Assembly: GCF_013488225.1 (NCBI RefSeq) | Contig: NZ_CP041238.1 | Location: 4,252,341 to 4,316,340 of the forward strand | DNA: 64,000 bases | DNA from: Sinorhizobium mexicanum | Lineage (GTDB): Bacteria; Pseudomonadota; Alphaproteobacteria; Rhizobiales; Rhizobiaceae | Direction of reading: 5' to 3' | Part shown: positions 20,297-27,788 of the stretch, in pieces | How the letters are laid out: the number at the start of each line of letters is the position of its first letter | Numbering within the stretch: the first letter of the stretch is position 1 | Program-made: the position numbers and the translations under genes | Notes under the pieces: generated by a model | What the model was told of the DNA's origin: nothing | The model's database searches: none | Seen by the model: only the letters and a program-made list of their open reading frames with translations

Positions 20297-20328
20297 CACC
20301 TCCGGAGGGCCTCTCCGGAGGTGTTTTT
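20297..20328 (+). terminator. intrinsic terminator of leuB
   Basis: CACCTCCGGAG and CTCCGGAGGTG make an 11-base-pair perfect stem with the loop GGCCT, followed directly by five T residues. Confidence 0.93.
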
Positions 20329-20391
20329 CATTCGGGTCTTGATTTCGGCGCGTTCGGCTTCACATGCAGGAAGATGCGGAAAAGGTAAGGT

Positions 20392-21090
20392 ATGAATCAA
20401 CCGCTCGCCTCCACGGTCTGGATCTTCCTGACAACGACGCTGCTCGTGCTTGCACTCATTCCCTTCGATCCGCAATTGTCGCAATGGGCGCAGCATCTGC
20501 CGGACGAGATCGTCGACTTCAACCGGGTGATAACCGATATCGGCAGCGCCGCCTGGATGATCTACGCCTCGGCCTTGCTACTGCTCCTAGCCTTCATCGC
20601 CCGACGCGCCGCGCGCCACGAGACGCTCCGGCACAAGGCGCGCAGCGCACGCAATCTGTCGGCCTATTTCCTGCTGACGGTCGGAACCGCCAGCACGCTG
20701 GTGCATGGGCTGAAATTCCTCATCGGGCGGGCGCGGCCGGAGCTTTTTGCCGACTACGGCGCCTATAGCCTCACGCCCTTCACCAGCGATCGGCTATTTG
20801 AAAGCTTCCCTTCGGGCCACTCGATGGCCGCCGGCGCCTTCTTCGGCGCCTTTGCGATGCTCATGCCGCAGTTAAGACCCGTATTTCTCGTCCTGGCATT
20901 GGTGATCGGCGTTTCGCGCGTGGTCGTCGGCGCGCACTATCCGAGCGATGTTGCCGCCGGCCTGCTGCTCGGCCTTTGGGTCGCGGTAATGGTCGCCTTC
21001 CTTTTTGCCCGGCAAGGCTGGCTCTTCCGACTGGACGCCGGTGGCTGGCCGGCGCCGAAAAAAGGGAGTTCTCAGCAAAAGGACAAATAA
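20392..21090 (+). CDS. PAP2-family membrane phosphatase
   Basis: The 232-residue membrane protein contains the three phosphatase motifs of the PAP2/type 2 phosphatidic acid phosphatase family: KFLIGRARP, PSGHS and SRVVVGAHYPSD. About five to six hydrophobic helices are present, with the active site expected on the periplasmic face. Substrates in the family include phosphatidate, undecaprenyl diphosphate and lipid A phosphates; which applies here cannot be read from sequence. The tail APKKGSSQQKDK is basic and hydrophilic. Confidence 0.88.
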   Translation: MNQPLASTVWIFLTTTLLVLALIPFDPQLSQWAQHLPDEIVDFNRVITDIGSAAWMIYASALLLLLAFIARRAARHETLRHKARSARNLSAYFLLTVGTASTLVHGLKFLIGRARPELFADYGAYSLTPFTSDRLFESFPSGHSMAAGAFFGAFAMLMPQLRPVFLVLALVIGVSRVVVGAHYPSDVAAGLLLGLWVAVMVAFLFARQGWLFRLDAGGWPAPKKGSSQQKDK

Positions 21091-21134
21091 AAGGCCGGCG
21101 CAGCAAGCCGCGCCGGAGTTCAGGAGAGTTAGCC

Positions 21135-21170
21135 GGCGGGATGAGGACGGGTTTCCGCCCGCATCCCGCC
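21135..21170. terminator. probable bidirectional hairpin terminator between convergent genes
   Basis: GGCGGGATG pairs with CATCCCGCC, with an inner CGGG/CCCG stem. It lies between the PAP2 gene and the convergent MHS transporter gene. A short GATTTTG follows on the plus strand. Confidence 0.55.
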
Positions 21171-21190
21171 TCGTGATTTTGAATCGCCGC

Positions 21191-23080
21191 TCAATCCATT
21201 GCGTGGATATCGCGGTCCTTGGTTTCCGGCAGGAACAGCATGCCGATGACCAGTGTGATGCCGGCGAAGACGATCGGGTACCAGAGGCCGTAATAGATGT
21301 CGCCCCGGGCTGCGCTCATCGCGAAGGCCGTTGCCGGCAGCAGGCCACCGAACCAGCCGTTGCCGATGTGGTAGGGCAATGACATGCCGGTGTAGCGGAT
21401 GCGGGTCGGGAAGAGTTCGACCAGCAGGGCTGCGATCGGGCCGTACACCATCGTCACATAGATGACGAGGACGGTGAGCACGGCGATGATCGTCGTCCAG
21501 TCGACGCGGGCCGGATCGGCCACCATCGTGAAGGCGCCGCCCTTGTCGATCGAATAGACCGCCATTTCGGCAGCGCCGCCGAGTTCTTCCTTGGTCAGCA
21601 GCTTGTCGGCAGTCAGCTTGTCGGCCGGTACCATGGTCTTTTCACCGGCACGGACAGCAGCCGCGTCGAGCGCCAGTTCCGGATTGGCCGCAACGAAGGC
21701 GTCGAGCTTGGATTCCGGCACCTTGGCGACGCCGCGCACGAGCGGGTAGCCGGCGGCCTGCAGCGCCATGTTGACCTTCTTGCTGAAGGCAGCATCCTCG
21801 GCCTTCGCCTTGTCGCCGGCAGCAACCGCATCATAGCTGGTGATCGTCGTTTCGCCGATCTTGACGGTCGCCGGCGTTCCCGCCGCCGCAGTGCTCACGA
21901 CGTCATAGGGAACGGAGTTCTTGGTCAGGAACGCGGTCGCGATGTCGCACGAACTCGTGAACTTCTGCACGCCTGTCGGGTTGAACTGGAAGTTGCAGCC
22001 GCCGGGAGCCGCGGTAACCGTGGCGCGGACATTCTCCTGTGCTTCGGCAAGTGCCGGGTTTCCGGCCCAGGTCAGCGCCTTGAACAGCGGGAAGTAGGTG
22101 AGCATGGCAAGCAGCAGGCCCGCCATGATGATCGGCTTGCGGCCGATCTTGTCCGACAGCCAGCCGAAGACCACGAAGAAACCAGTGCCGAGAAGCAGCG
22201 AGGCGGCCACCATCAGGTTGGCCGACTGGCCGTCCACCTTCAGGACACCCGTGAGGAAGAAGAGCGCGTAGAACTGGCCCGAGTACCAGACGACCGCCTG
22301 GCCGACCACCGCACCGAAGAGTGCCAGAAGTGCAATCTTGGCATTCTTCCATTGGCCGAAGGCTTCCGTCAGGGGCGCTTTCGAGCCCTTGCCTTCTTCC
22401 TTCATCTTCTTGAAGGCCGGCGATTCGTTCATCTTCAGGCGGATCCAGACGGAGACGCCGAGAAGCACGCAGGAAAGCAGGAACGGCACCCGCCAACCCC
22501 ACGCGGCGAAGGCTTCCTTGCCGACCGCGAACTGCACGAGCAGGATCACGACCAGCGACAGGAAGAGACCGAGCGTCGCCGTCGTCTGAATCCACGAGGT
22601 GAAGTAGCCGCGTCGCCCATGCGGCGCGTGTTCGGCAACGTAGGTCGCCGCACCGCCATATTCACCGCCAAGGGCCAGGCCCTGCAGCAGCCGCAGGCCG
22701 ATCAGGATGATCGGCGCGCTGATGCCGATGGAGGCCGAACCGGGCAGGACACCGACCAGGAAGGTCGACAGGCCCATGATCAGAATGGTGACAAGGAACG
22801 TATATTTGCGGCCGACGAGATCGCCGAGACGGCCGAAAACGAGCGCGCCGAACGGGCGCACCAGGAAGCCGGCCGCGAAGGCGAGCAACGCGAAGATGGA
22901 CTGCGTCGTGGTCGGATATTGGCTGAAGAAGGTCGCACCGATATAGATAGCAAGCGAACCATAAAGATAGAAATCGTACCATTCGAAGACGGTACCGAGC
23001 GACGAAGCAAGGATAACCTTCCTCTCCTCGCCGGTCATGGGACGGGCTTTTACGCCGTCCACTGTTGCGACATTTGCCAT
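21191..23080 (-). CDS. MHS-family MFS transporter (ProP/ShiA-like) with a ~190-residue insertion
   Basis: The N-terminal half is a normal metabolite:H+ symporter of the MHS group: VFEWYDFYLYGSLA, then FGRLGDLVGRKYTF as the MFS loop 2-3 motif and GGEYGGAATYVAEH. The protein has 629 residues against about 430-550 usual. The excess is a hydrophilic block at roughly residues 335-525, between membrane segments near FPLFKALTWAG and TTIIAVLTVLVIYV. It includes two cysteines (GGCNF, SSCDI) and Ala/Lys-rich helices, so it probably folds outside the membrane. The start chosen is MANVATVDG, preceded by GGAGG; an ATG ten codons earlier is less well placed. Substrate unknown; organic acids or osmolytes are typical. 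Confidence 0.88.
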   Translation of the reverse strand: MANVATVDGVKARPMTGEERKVILASSLGTVFEWYDFYLYGSLAIYIGATFFSQYPTTTQSIFALLAFAAGFLVRPFGALVFGRLGDLVGRKYTFLVTILIMGLSTFLVGVLPGSASIGISAPIILIGLRLLQGLALGGEYGGAATYVAEHAPHGRRGYFTSWIQTTATLGLFLSLVVILLVQFAVGKEAFAAWGWRVPFLLSCVLLGVSVWIRLKMNESPAFKKMKEEGKGSKAPLTEAFGQWKNAKIALLALFGAVVGQAVVWYSGQFYALFFLTGVLKVDGQSANLMVAASLLLGTGFFVVFGWLSDKIGRKPIIMAGLLLAMLTYFPLFKALTWAGNPALAEAQENVRATVTAAPGGCNFQFNPTGVQKFTSSCDIATAFLTKNSVPYDVVSTAAAGTPATVKIGETTITSYDAVAAGDKAKAEDAAFSKKVNMALQAAGYPLVRGVAKVPESKLDAFVAANPELALDAAAVRAGEKTMVPADKLTADKLLTKEELGGAAEMAVYSIDKGGAFTMVADPARVDWTTIIAVLTVLVIYVTMVYGPIAALLVELFPTRIRYTGMSLPYHIGNGWFGGLLPATAFAMSAARGDIYYGLWYPIVFAGITLVIGMLFLPETKDRDIHAMD

Positions 23081-23400
23081 TTTGATGATCCTCCACTCCA
23101 AAATCGGCATATTGGAGCGCCCATTCCCCGATCCGACGTTCCTCCCTGAACAATCCGGACGTGGTGCGCCTTTTATGAAGATGTCAGAAAAGTGGCGCGC
23201 GAGGCAGCGATGCTTTCGGCTTATGACTTTGGTCTAATGCGGCGATCGGGCGCGCCGCCGAAAACGAGATCACGCAAAAGTGTGGCGCGGCTTTCGCTCT
23301 TTCCGGCATTCACGCCCGGGAAGCGATCGCGGCAAACGCCGGCGGCGGCTTGACTCTTGCCGAAAACCGCGTATGAGCAGCGGCGAACGAGGAAACCGCC
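23081..23400. other. MHS transporter upstream region
   Basis: GTGGAGGATC immediately before position 23080 is the ribosome-binding region of the transporter gene. Otherwise I see no gene, repeat or clear operator in this stretch. Open frames on both strands here are short and lack a plausible ribosome-binding site. Confidence 0.4.
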
Positions 23401-23520
23401 ATGCGACCGAACGGTCCGTCCATCGCTGCGCTGATCTTGCCGGCTGCTGTTGCCGGGCAAGTTCGCCATTTCTCGCTCGCTAGCAAAACAACGGCCAAAA
23501 CGACGACGAAAACCGTCTGA
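23401..23520 (+). CDS. candidate 39-residue small protein upstream of asd
   Basis: An ATG with GAGGAAA about five bases upstream opens 39 codons, starting MRPNGPSIAALILPAAVAGQ. Residues 7-19 are hydrophobic and the C-terminus is Thr/Lys-rich (TTAKTTTKTV). It lies about 110 bases before asd on the same strand. No family is recognised, and it could be chance in GC-rich DNA. Confidence 0.28.
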   Translation: MRPNGPSIAALILPAAVAGQVRHFSLASKTTAKTTTKTV

Positions 23521-23633
23521 CGTCTCTGGCCCTCCGCTCTCTCCCCGGTAAGGCCGGGGACAGGAACCTCGCGGGCCTCCCGTGCGGCTTCCCCCTCCAC
23601 CAGACGAGGAGAGACAGAAAGAGAGCTTAGATC

Positions 23634-24668
23634 ATGGGTTTCAAGATTGCAGTCGCAGGCGCCACCGGCAATGTCGGCCGGGAAATGCTGAACATCCTTT
23701 CGGAACGCGGCTTTCCCGCCGATGAAGTCGTGGCGCTCGCCTCGTCGCGCTCCATCGGTACCGAAGTTTCCTATGGTGACAAGACGCTGAAGGTCTCCAA
23801 CCTCGAAACCTATGATTTCTCCGATACGGACATCTGCCTGATGTCGGCCGGCGGCGCGGTTTCGCAGAAGTATTCGCCGAAGATCGGCCAGCAGGGCTGC
23901 GTCGTCATCGACAATTCCTCCGCCTGGCGCTACGACGCGGACGTTCCGCTGATCGTCCCGGAAGTCAACCCCGATGCGATCACCCTTTTCTCGAAGAAGA
24001 ATATCATTGCCAATCCGAATTGCTCGACGGCCCAGCTCGTCGTCGCGCTGAAGCCGCTGCATGACCGCGCCAAGATCAAGCGCGTCGTCGTTTCCACCTA
24101 TCAGTCGGTTTCCGGCGCCGGCAAGGATGGCATGGACGAGCTCTTCAACCAGACCCGCGCCGTCTTTGTTGCCGATCCGATCGAGAGCAAGAAGTTCACC
24201 AAGCGTATCGCCTTCAACGTCATCCCGCACATCGACGTGTTCATGGAAGACGGTTACACCAAGGAAGAGTGGAAGGTTCTGGCTGAAACCAAGAAGATGC
24301 TCGATCCGAAGATCAAGGTGACCTGCACGGCCGTGCGCGTTCCCGTCTTCATCGGCCATTCGGAATCGGTCAATGTCGAATTTGAGAACGAAATTACCGC
24401 CGATGAGGCGCGCGATATCCTGCGCGAAGCGCCGGGTTGCCTGGTGGTCGACAAGCATGAGAACGGCGGCTACGTGACGCCTTACGAATGCGCTGGCGAA
24501 GATGCGACCTATATTTCGCGCATCCGCGAGGACGCGACAGTCGAGAACGGCCTCAACCTGTGGGTCGTCTCCGACAACCTGCGCAAGGGCGCCGCGCTCA
24601 ACGCCGTCCAGATCGCCGAATTGCTCGTCAACCGCGGCCTGGTAAAGCCACGCAAGCAGGCCGCTTGA
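23634..24668 (+). CDS. asd: aspartate-semialdehyde dehydrogenase
   Basis: The 344-residue enzyme has the NADP loop GATGNVGREML at residues 8-18, the active-site cysteine in ANPNCSTAQLV near residue 130 and STYQSVSGAGKDGMDEL. It makes aspartate semialdehyde from aspartyl phosphate, the branch-point for lysine, diaminopimelate, threonine and methionine. The start is the first ATG and gives the family-standard N-terminus MGFKIAVAGATG. It is followed by a terminator-like hairpin, so it is likely transcribed alone. Confidence 0.97.
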   Translation: MGFKIAVAGATGNVGREMLNILSERGFPADEVVALASSRSIGTEVSYGDKTLKVSNLETYDFSDTDICLMSAGGAVSQKYSPKIGQQGCVVIDNSSAWRYDADVPLIVPEVNPDAITLFSKKNIIANPNCSTAQLVVALKPLHDRAKIKRVVVSTYQSVSGAGKDGMDELFNQTRAVFVADPIESKKFTKRIAFNVIPHIDVFMEDGYTKEEWKVLAETKKMLDPKIKVTCTAVRVPVFIGHSESVNVEFENEITADEARDILREAPGCLVVDKHENGGYVTPYECAGEDATYISRIREDATVENGLNLWVVSDNLRKGAALNAVQIAELLVNRGLVKPRKQAA

Positions 24669-24691
24669 TCGGCCCCGCTCAGGCGTGAATT

Positions 24692-24742
24692 GAAGCCCCG
24701 CCCGGTCCGAAAAGGACCCCGCGGGGCTTCCCATTGGTTTTT
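24692..24742 (+). terminator. terminator after asd
   Basis: AAGCCCCGC pairs with GCGGGGCTT, and GGTCC/GGACC inside extend the hairpin. GGTTTTT follows eleven bases downstream. Confidence 0.75.
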
Positions 24743-24759
24743 CCGCACATGTTTGGGGC

Positions 24760-24775
24760 GGATTCACGTGAAACA
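24760..24775. promoter_or_regulatory. parS-like site
   Basis: GGATTCACGTGAAACA matches the ParB target TGTTTCACGTGAAACA at 14 of 16 positions, with the full CACGTG core and a perfect right arm. It is intergenic, between asd and the mltB-like gene, and about 31 kb from parA. Confidence 0.65.
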
Positions 24776-24854
24776 TGACATCCCGTGACGCGGGGACCAG
24801 TAATAGGGCCGGCAGAAGCGGGCGTTTTTTGAAGACAGGCGACAGTTCGGGCAA

Positions 24855-25691
24855 ATGACGGGGTATTTCATGCACAGGGCAAAGTGCGTAGTGGCGGGGC
24901 TTGCGGCCCTGGTTTCAACGGCGATCCTTTCCTCGACCGCGGCGGCGGCCCAATGCGGCAATGACGGGAGCGGCTTTCAGGCCTGGGTCGCCGAGTTCAA
25001 GCAGCAAGCCGCCGGCAACGGCATGAGCCCTTCGGTCATCGAGCAGGCGCTCTCCGGTGTCGCCTACAACAGGGCGACGATCCGCGCCGACCGCGGCCAG
25101 AAGAGCTTCAAGCTCTCGCTCGACCAGTTCATGCAGAAGCGCGGCGGCCAGGCGATCATCTCGCGCGGCAAGAAAATGCGGGCACAGAACGCCAGGCTCT
25201 TCGACAGCATCGAGCAGCAGTTCGGCGTGCCGGCCGGTCCGCTGATCGCGATCTGGGGCATGGAGACCGGCTTCGGCTCGTTCATGGGCAAGGAACATAC
25301 GCTCTCGGCCGTCTCGACGCTCGCCTATGACTGCCGCCGTTCGGACTATTTCACCAATCAGCTCTACGCGGCGCTCCAGCTCGTCGAGCGCGGCGATCTG
25401 AGCCCGGCCGCCCGGGGGGCTGCCCACGGCGAGATCGGACAGACCCAGTTCCTGCCGGTCAACGTCCTACGATTTGGCGTCGACGGCGATGGTAACGGCC
25501 ATATCGACATGGTCCGCTCCAAGGCGGACGCTCTTGCCTCGACGGCCAACTTCCTGCGCGGCCATGGTTGGCAGCCGGGCGGCGGCTATCAGCCCGGCGA
25601 AGTCAACTACGCGGCCATCCAGGGCTGGAATGCAGCCAGCGTCTATCAGCAGGCAATCGCCATCATCGGCGCCGAGATCGACGGCGACTGA
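24855..25691 (+). CDS. MltB-type lytic murein transglycosylase
   Basis: A signal peptide (HRAKCVVAGLAALVSTAILS, ending near STAAAA) precedes a SLT_2/MltB catalytic domain. The catalytic acid is the Glu of IWGMETGFGSF, followed by STLAYDCRRSDYFTNQLYAAL and the ARGAAHGEIGQTQFLPVNVL segment typical of the fold. It cleaves peptidoglycan glycosidic bonds with 1,6-anhydro formation in the periplasm. At 278 residues it is shorter than E. coli MltB and has no lipobox or peptidoglycan-binding domain, so it is probably soluble. The first ATG is used; an ATG five codons later is equally possible. Confidence 0.88.
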   Translation: MTGYFMHRAKCVVAGLAALVSTAILSSTAAAAQCGNDGSGFQAWVAEFKQQAAGNGMSPSVIEQALSGVAYNRATIRADRGQKSFKLSLDQFMQKRGGQAIISRGKKMRAQNARLFDSIEQQFGVPAGPLIAIWGMETGFGSFMGKEHTLSAVSTLAYDCRRSDYFTNQLYAALQLVERGDLSPAARGAAHGEIGQTQFLPVNVLRFGVDGDGNGHIDMVRSKADALASTANFLRGHGWQPGGGYQPGEVNYAAIQGWNAASVYQQAIAIIGAEIDGD

Positions 25692-25716
25692 TCGCGTCCG
25701 ACAGAAAATCGAGCGA

Positions 25717-25742
25717 GCCCGGTTCGAAAGGACCGGGCCTTT
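25717..25742. terminator. hairpin between convergent mltB-like and carbonic anhydrase genes
   Basis: GCCCGGT and ACCGGGC form a seven-base-pair stem with an eight-base loop, just before the carbonic anhydrase stop. CTTT follows on the plus strand. It could serve both directions. Confidence 0.5.
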
Positions 25743-26409
25743 ACATGCCCGGTCGCGCAAAATCGCCAGTCTTGGCGTCCATCACCCAAAGCTCGCCGGT
25801 CGAGATGTCGAACCACGCGCCGTGAAGCTGCAGCTTGCCCTTGGTCTCAAGTATCTGGACGCAAGGAAAGGTCCTGAGATTGGCGAGCGAATTGCGGATC
25901 GACACCCGTTCGAGCGCGCGCTGGCGCTCCGCCTGGGTCATATATTCGTTGCTCTGGATCTGTTCGGCGGCCGGCTTCAACAGGTTCATCCACCGCCCGA
26001 TGAAATCACCGGGGGAGAGGGGTTCCGCATCCGGATCGAGCGCCGCCTTGATGCCGCCGCAACGCCCATGCCCCATGACGACGATGTTGCTGACGCGCAG
26101 GGACTGAACCGCGAACTCGAGCGCGGCGGAGGTTGAGTGATAGTGGCCGTCCGGCTCGTATGGCGGCATCATGTTGGCGACGTTGCGGATGACGAAGAGT
26201 TCTCCGGGACCGCTGTCGAAGATCGTTTCGGGTGCGGCCCGCGAATCGCAACAGGCGATGACCATCGTTCTCGGCTTCTGGCCGCTCTCGGCAAGCGTCT
26301 TGTAGCGTTGCTGCTGCTCGTTGAAACGACCGCTCATGAAATTGCGGTAGCCGGTCAGAAGATGTTCCGGAAAACCCTGCATATCCATCGATAACCCCGC
26401 GTCATTCAC
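25741..26409 (-). CDS. beta-class carbonic anhydrase
   Basis: The 222-residue protein has the zinc ligands and active-site dyad of beta carbonic anhydrases: CCDSR (Cys53, Asp55, Arg57), and GHGRCGG (His114, Cys117). It interconverts CO2 and bicarbonate in the cytoplasm, supplying bicarbonate for carboxylations. The start could also be at MDMQGFP, seven codons later. A mosaic palindromic repeat lies directly upstream, between this gene and the PdxY gene, and may affect the shared transcript. Confidence 0.93.
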   Translation of the reverse strand: MNDAGLSMDMQGFPEHLLTGYRNFMSGRFNEQQQRYKTLAESGQKPRTMVIACCDSRAAPETIFDSGPGELFVIRNVANMMPPYEPDGHYHSTSAALEFAVQSLRVSNIVVMGHGRCGGIKAALDPDAEPLSPGDFIGRWMNLLKPAAEQIQSNEYMTQAERQRALERVSIRNSLANLRTFPCVQILETKGKLQLHGAWFDISTGELWVMDAKTGDFARPGM

Positions 26410-26431
26410 TCATTCATTGCTGCATCGCTCC

Positions 26432-26535
26432 TACTGCATGATTCCTTAAATCGGAATCGATTTAAGGACAAAATCATGCAGTAATCCAAGTGCTACAGCG
26501 ACCTTGTGCGTCTGATAAGACGCGCGGCGCTGTAG
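26432..26535. repeat. mosaic palindromic repeat (ABC/RIME-like), copy 1
   Basis: The first module is an outer inverted repeat TACTGCATGATT/AATCATGCAGTA, enclosing CCTTAAATCG/CGATTTAAGG. The second module is CTACAGCG...CGCTGTAG, enclosing TGCGTC/GACGCG. Both modules recur in the same order at three other places in the window. A degenerate second-module copy (TTACAGCGACCGTGTCGC) follows at about 26557-26590. Confidence 0.8.
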
Positions 26536-26624
26536 GGACCGATGAAGCGTCGAAGTGTTACAGCGACCGTGTCGCACCTGAAAGGGCGACGAGCGCTTAT
26601 GAGCCGTTTCTTTTAAATCCGCCG

Positions 26625-27506
26625 CTATTTCCTCCGCACCTGGCTCGGATGCAACAGCCGCCGCATCTGCACCATCGCCATCGGCGTCGCCAGGCTCGAG
26701 GCATCCTGCTCGAGCGTCAACTCATCGGCGTCGCGTTTGCGGCTGCGGGCAATGATCTCGAACACGCTGGCGGTCGCCATCTGCAGCGCCCGCTCTTCCG
26801 GCAGCCCTTGGAGCAGCCGCGACAGAAACACGGCGGCCAGCAGGTCGCCGGTGCCGTTCGGCGGATTGTCGACCAATCGGTGCTCTGCCAGCAGCGCATG
26901 ACTCCCGGACAGGTAGAGATTGCCCGTACCACCGGTCATCATCGGGATCGCCGAAGTCACCAGCACGCGTGAAGGCCCGAGACCGAGTGCCGCATCGAGG
27001 ATCGCCGTATTCGTTTCAAGCGCAGCGCCGGCGAGCCAGGAGAGTTCGAACCGGTTGGGGGTCGCAAGGGTCGCCAGCGGCAGCAGCCGGTCGCGCACCG
27101 CGGCCGCGATCTCGGCCGAAACATAAAGGCCGTTTATGTCGCCGATGACGGGATCGCACGCGTACAGGACCTCCGGATTGCGCTCACGCAACCCCGCGAC
27201 CAGTTGCGCAACACCGTCGACCTGGCCCGGCGAGCCCAGATAGCCTGAGAGAACGGCCCGGACTTCACCGATCCAGCGCGCACTGACGAGATCATCGATG
27301 ATCGACCGGAAGTCCGTATCGGCGATCGTCACCCGTGTCGAGCGGCCGTGACCCGGATGCCATGGCAGGATCACCGTCGGCACGGCCCAGACGCGATGCC
27401 CGAGCGTCTCCAGTGCGAAGACCGCGGCCCGGTTCCCGACGGTGCCGCGAACCACATGGCTTGAAATGACGATGACGGCGCCGGGTGCTGCAGGCATTTC
27501 GGGCAT
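26625..27506 (-). CDS. pdxY: pyridoxal/pyridoxamine kinase of the PdxY type
   Basis: The 293-residue protein is a ribokinase-fold B6 kinase: VIVISSHVVRGTVGNRAAVF binds substrate, YACDPVIGD contacts ATP, and NPPNGTGDLLAAVFLSRL holds the GTGD anion hole and catalytic Asp. It phosphorylates pyridoxal in the salvage route to PLP. I use the start MPEMPAAPGAV; a longer frame opening adds a 16-residue tail without family character. It is divergent from the NAD-glutamate dehydrogenase gene across a 282-base AT-rich gap in which no operator was identified. Confidence 0.9.
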   Translation of the reverse strand: MPEMPAAPGAVIVISSHVVRGTVGNRAAVFALETLGHRVWAVPTVILPWHPGHGRSTRVTIADTDFRSIIDDLVSARWIGEVRAVLSGYLGSPGQVDGVAQLVAGLRERNPEVLYACDPVIGDINGLYVSAEIAAAVRDRLLPLATLATPNRFELSWLAGAALETNTAILDAALGLGPSRVLVTSAIPMMTGGTGNLYLSGSHALLAEHRLVDNPPNGTGDLLAAVFLSRLLQGLPEERALQMATASVFEIIARSRKRDADELTLEQDASSLATPMAMVQMRRLLHPSQVRRK

Positions 27507-27788
27507 CGGGCAATTCCATTTCTTCGAATCGAAGTGTGATCGCCCGACTGTCACGGGCCTGTCAACAGGGCGTGTAAGACAGGGACGAAACAGCTCTTCG
27601 GCGTTTTCGTTCGTTTCTAAGGTTTTTCGAGCAATTTTTGCAAAATCACCCTCGATTTAAATGGATTTAGGTCGAAATCGCGTGAATTTCTCCAAAGTAT
27701 GGCTCGATTTTGCCGAAATCGAGCATAAAACAATCGCCATTGGCCATGGTTCTGATAGGCTCGTCTATCACGAATGGGGAGAGAGTTC

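Noticed and set aside
23221..23469. 82-codon minus-strand frame upstream of asd
   Set aside because: No ribosome-binding site, no family character, and it overlaps the better small-protein candidate on the other strand.
23310..24875. Minus-strand frame of about 520 codons covering asd
   Set aside because: Composition is antisense-like and it spans the asd terminator and the mltB-like signal peptide region.
26432..26600. Repeats as a CRISPR array
   Set aside because: Units are palindromic mosaics, not evenly spaced identical direct repeats with unique spacers, and no cas genes are present.
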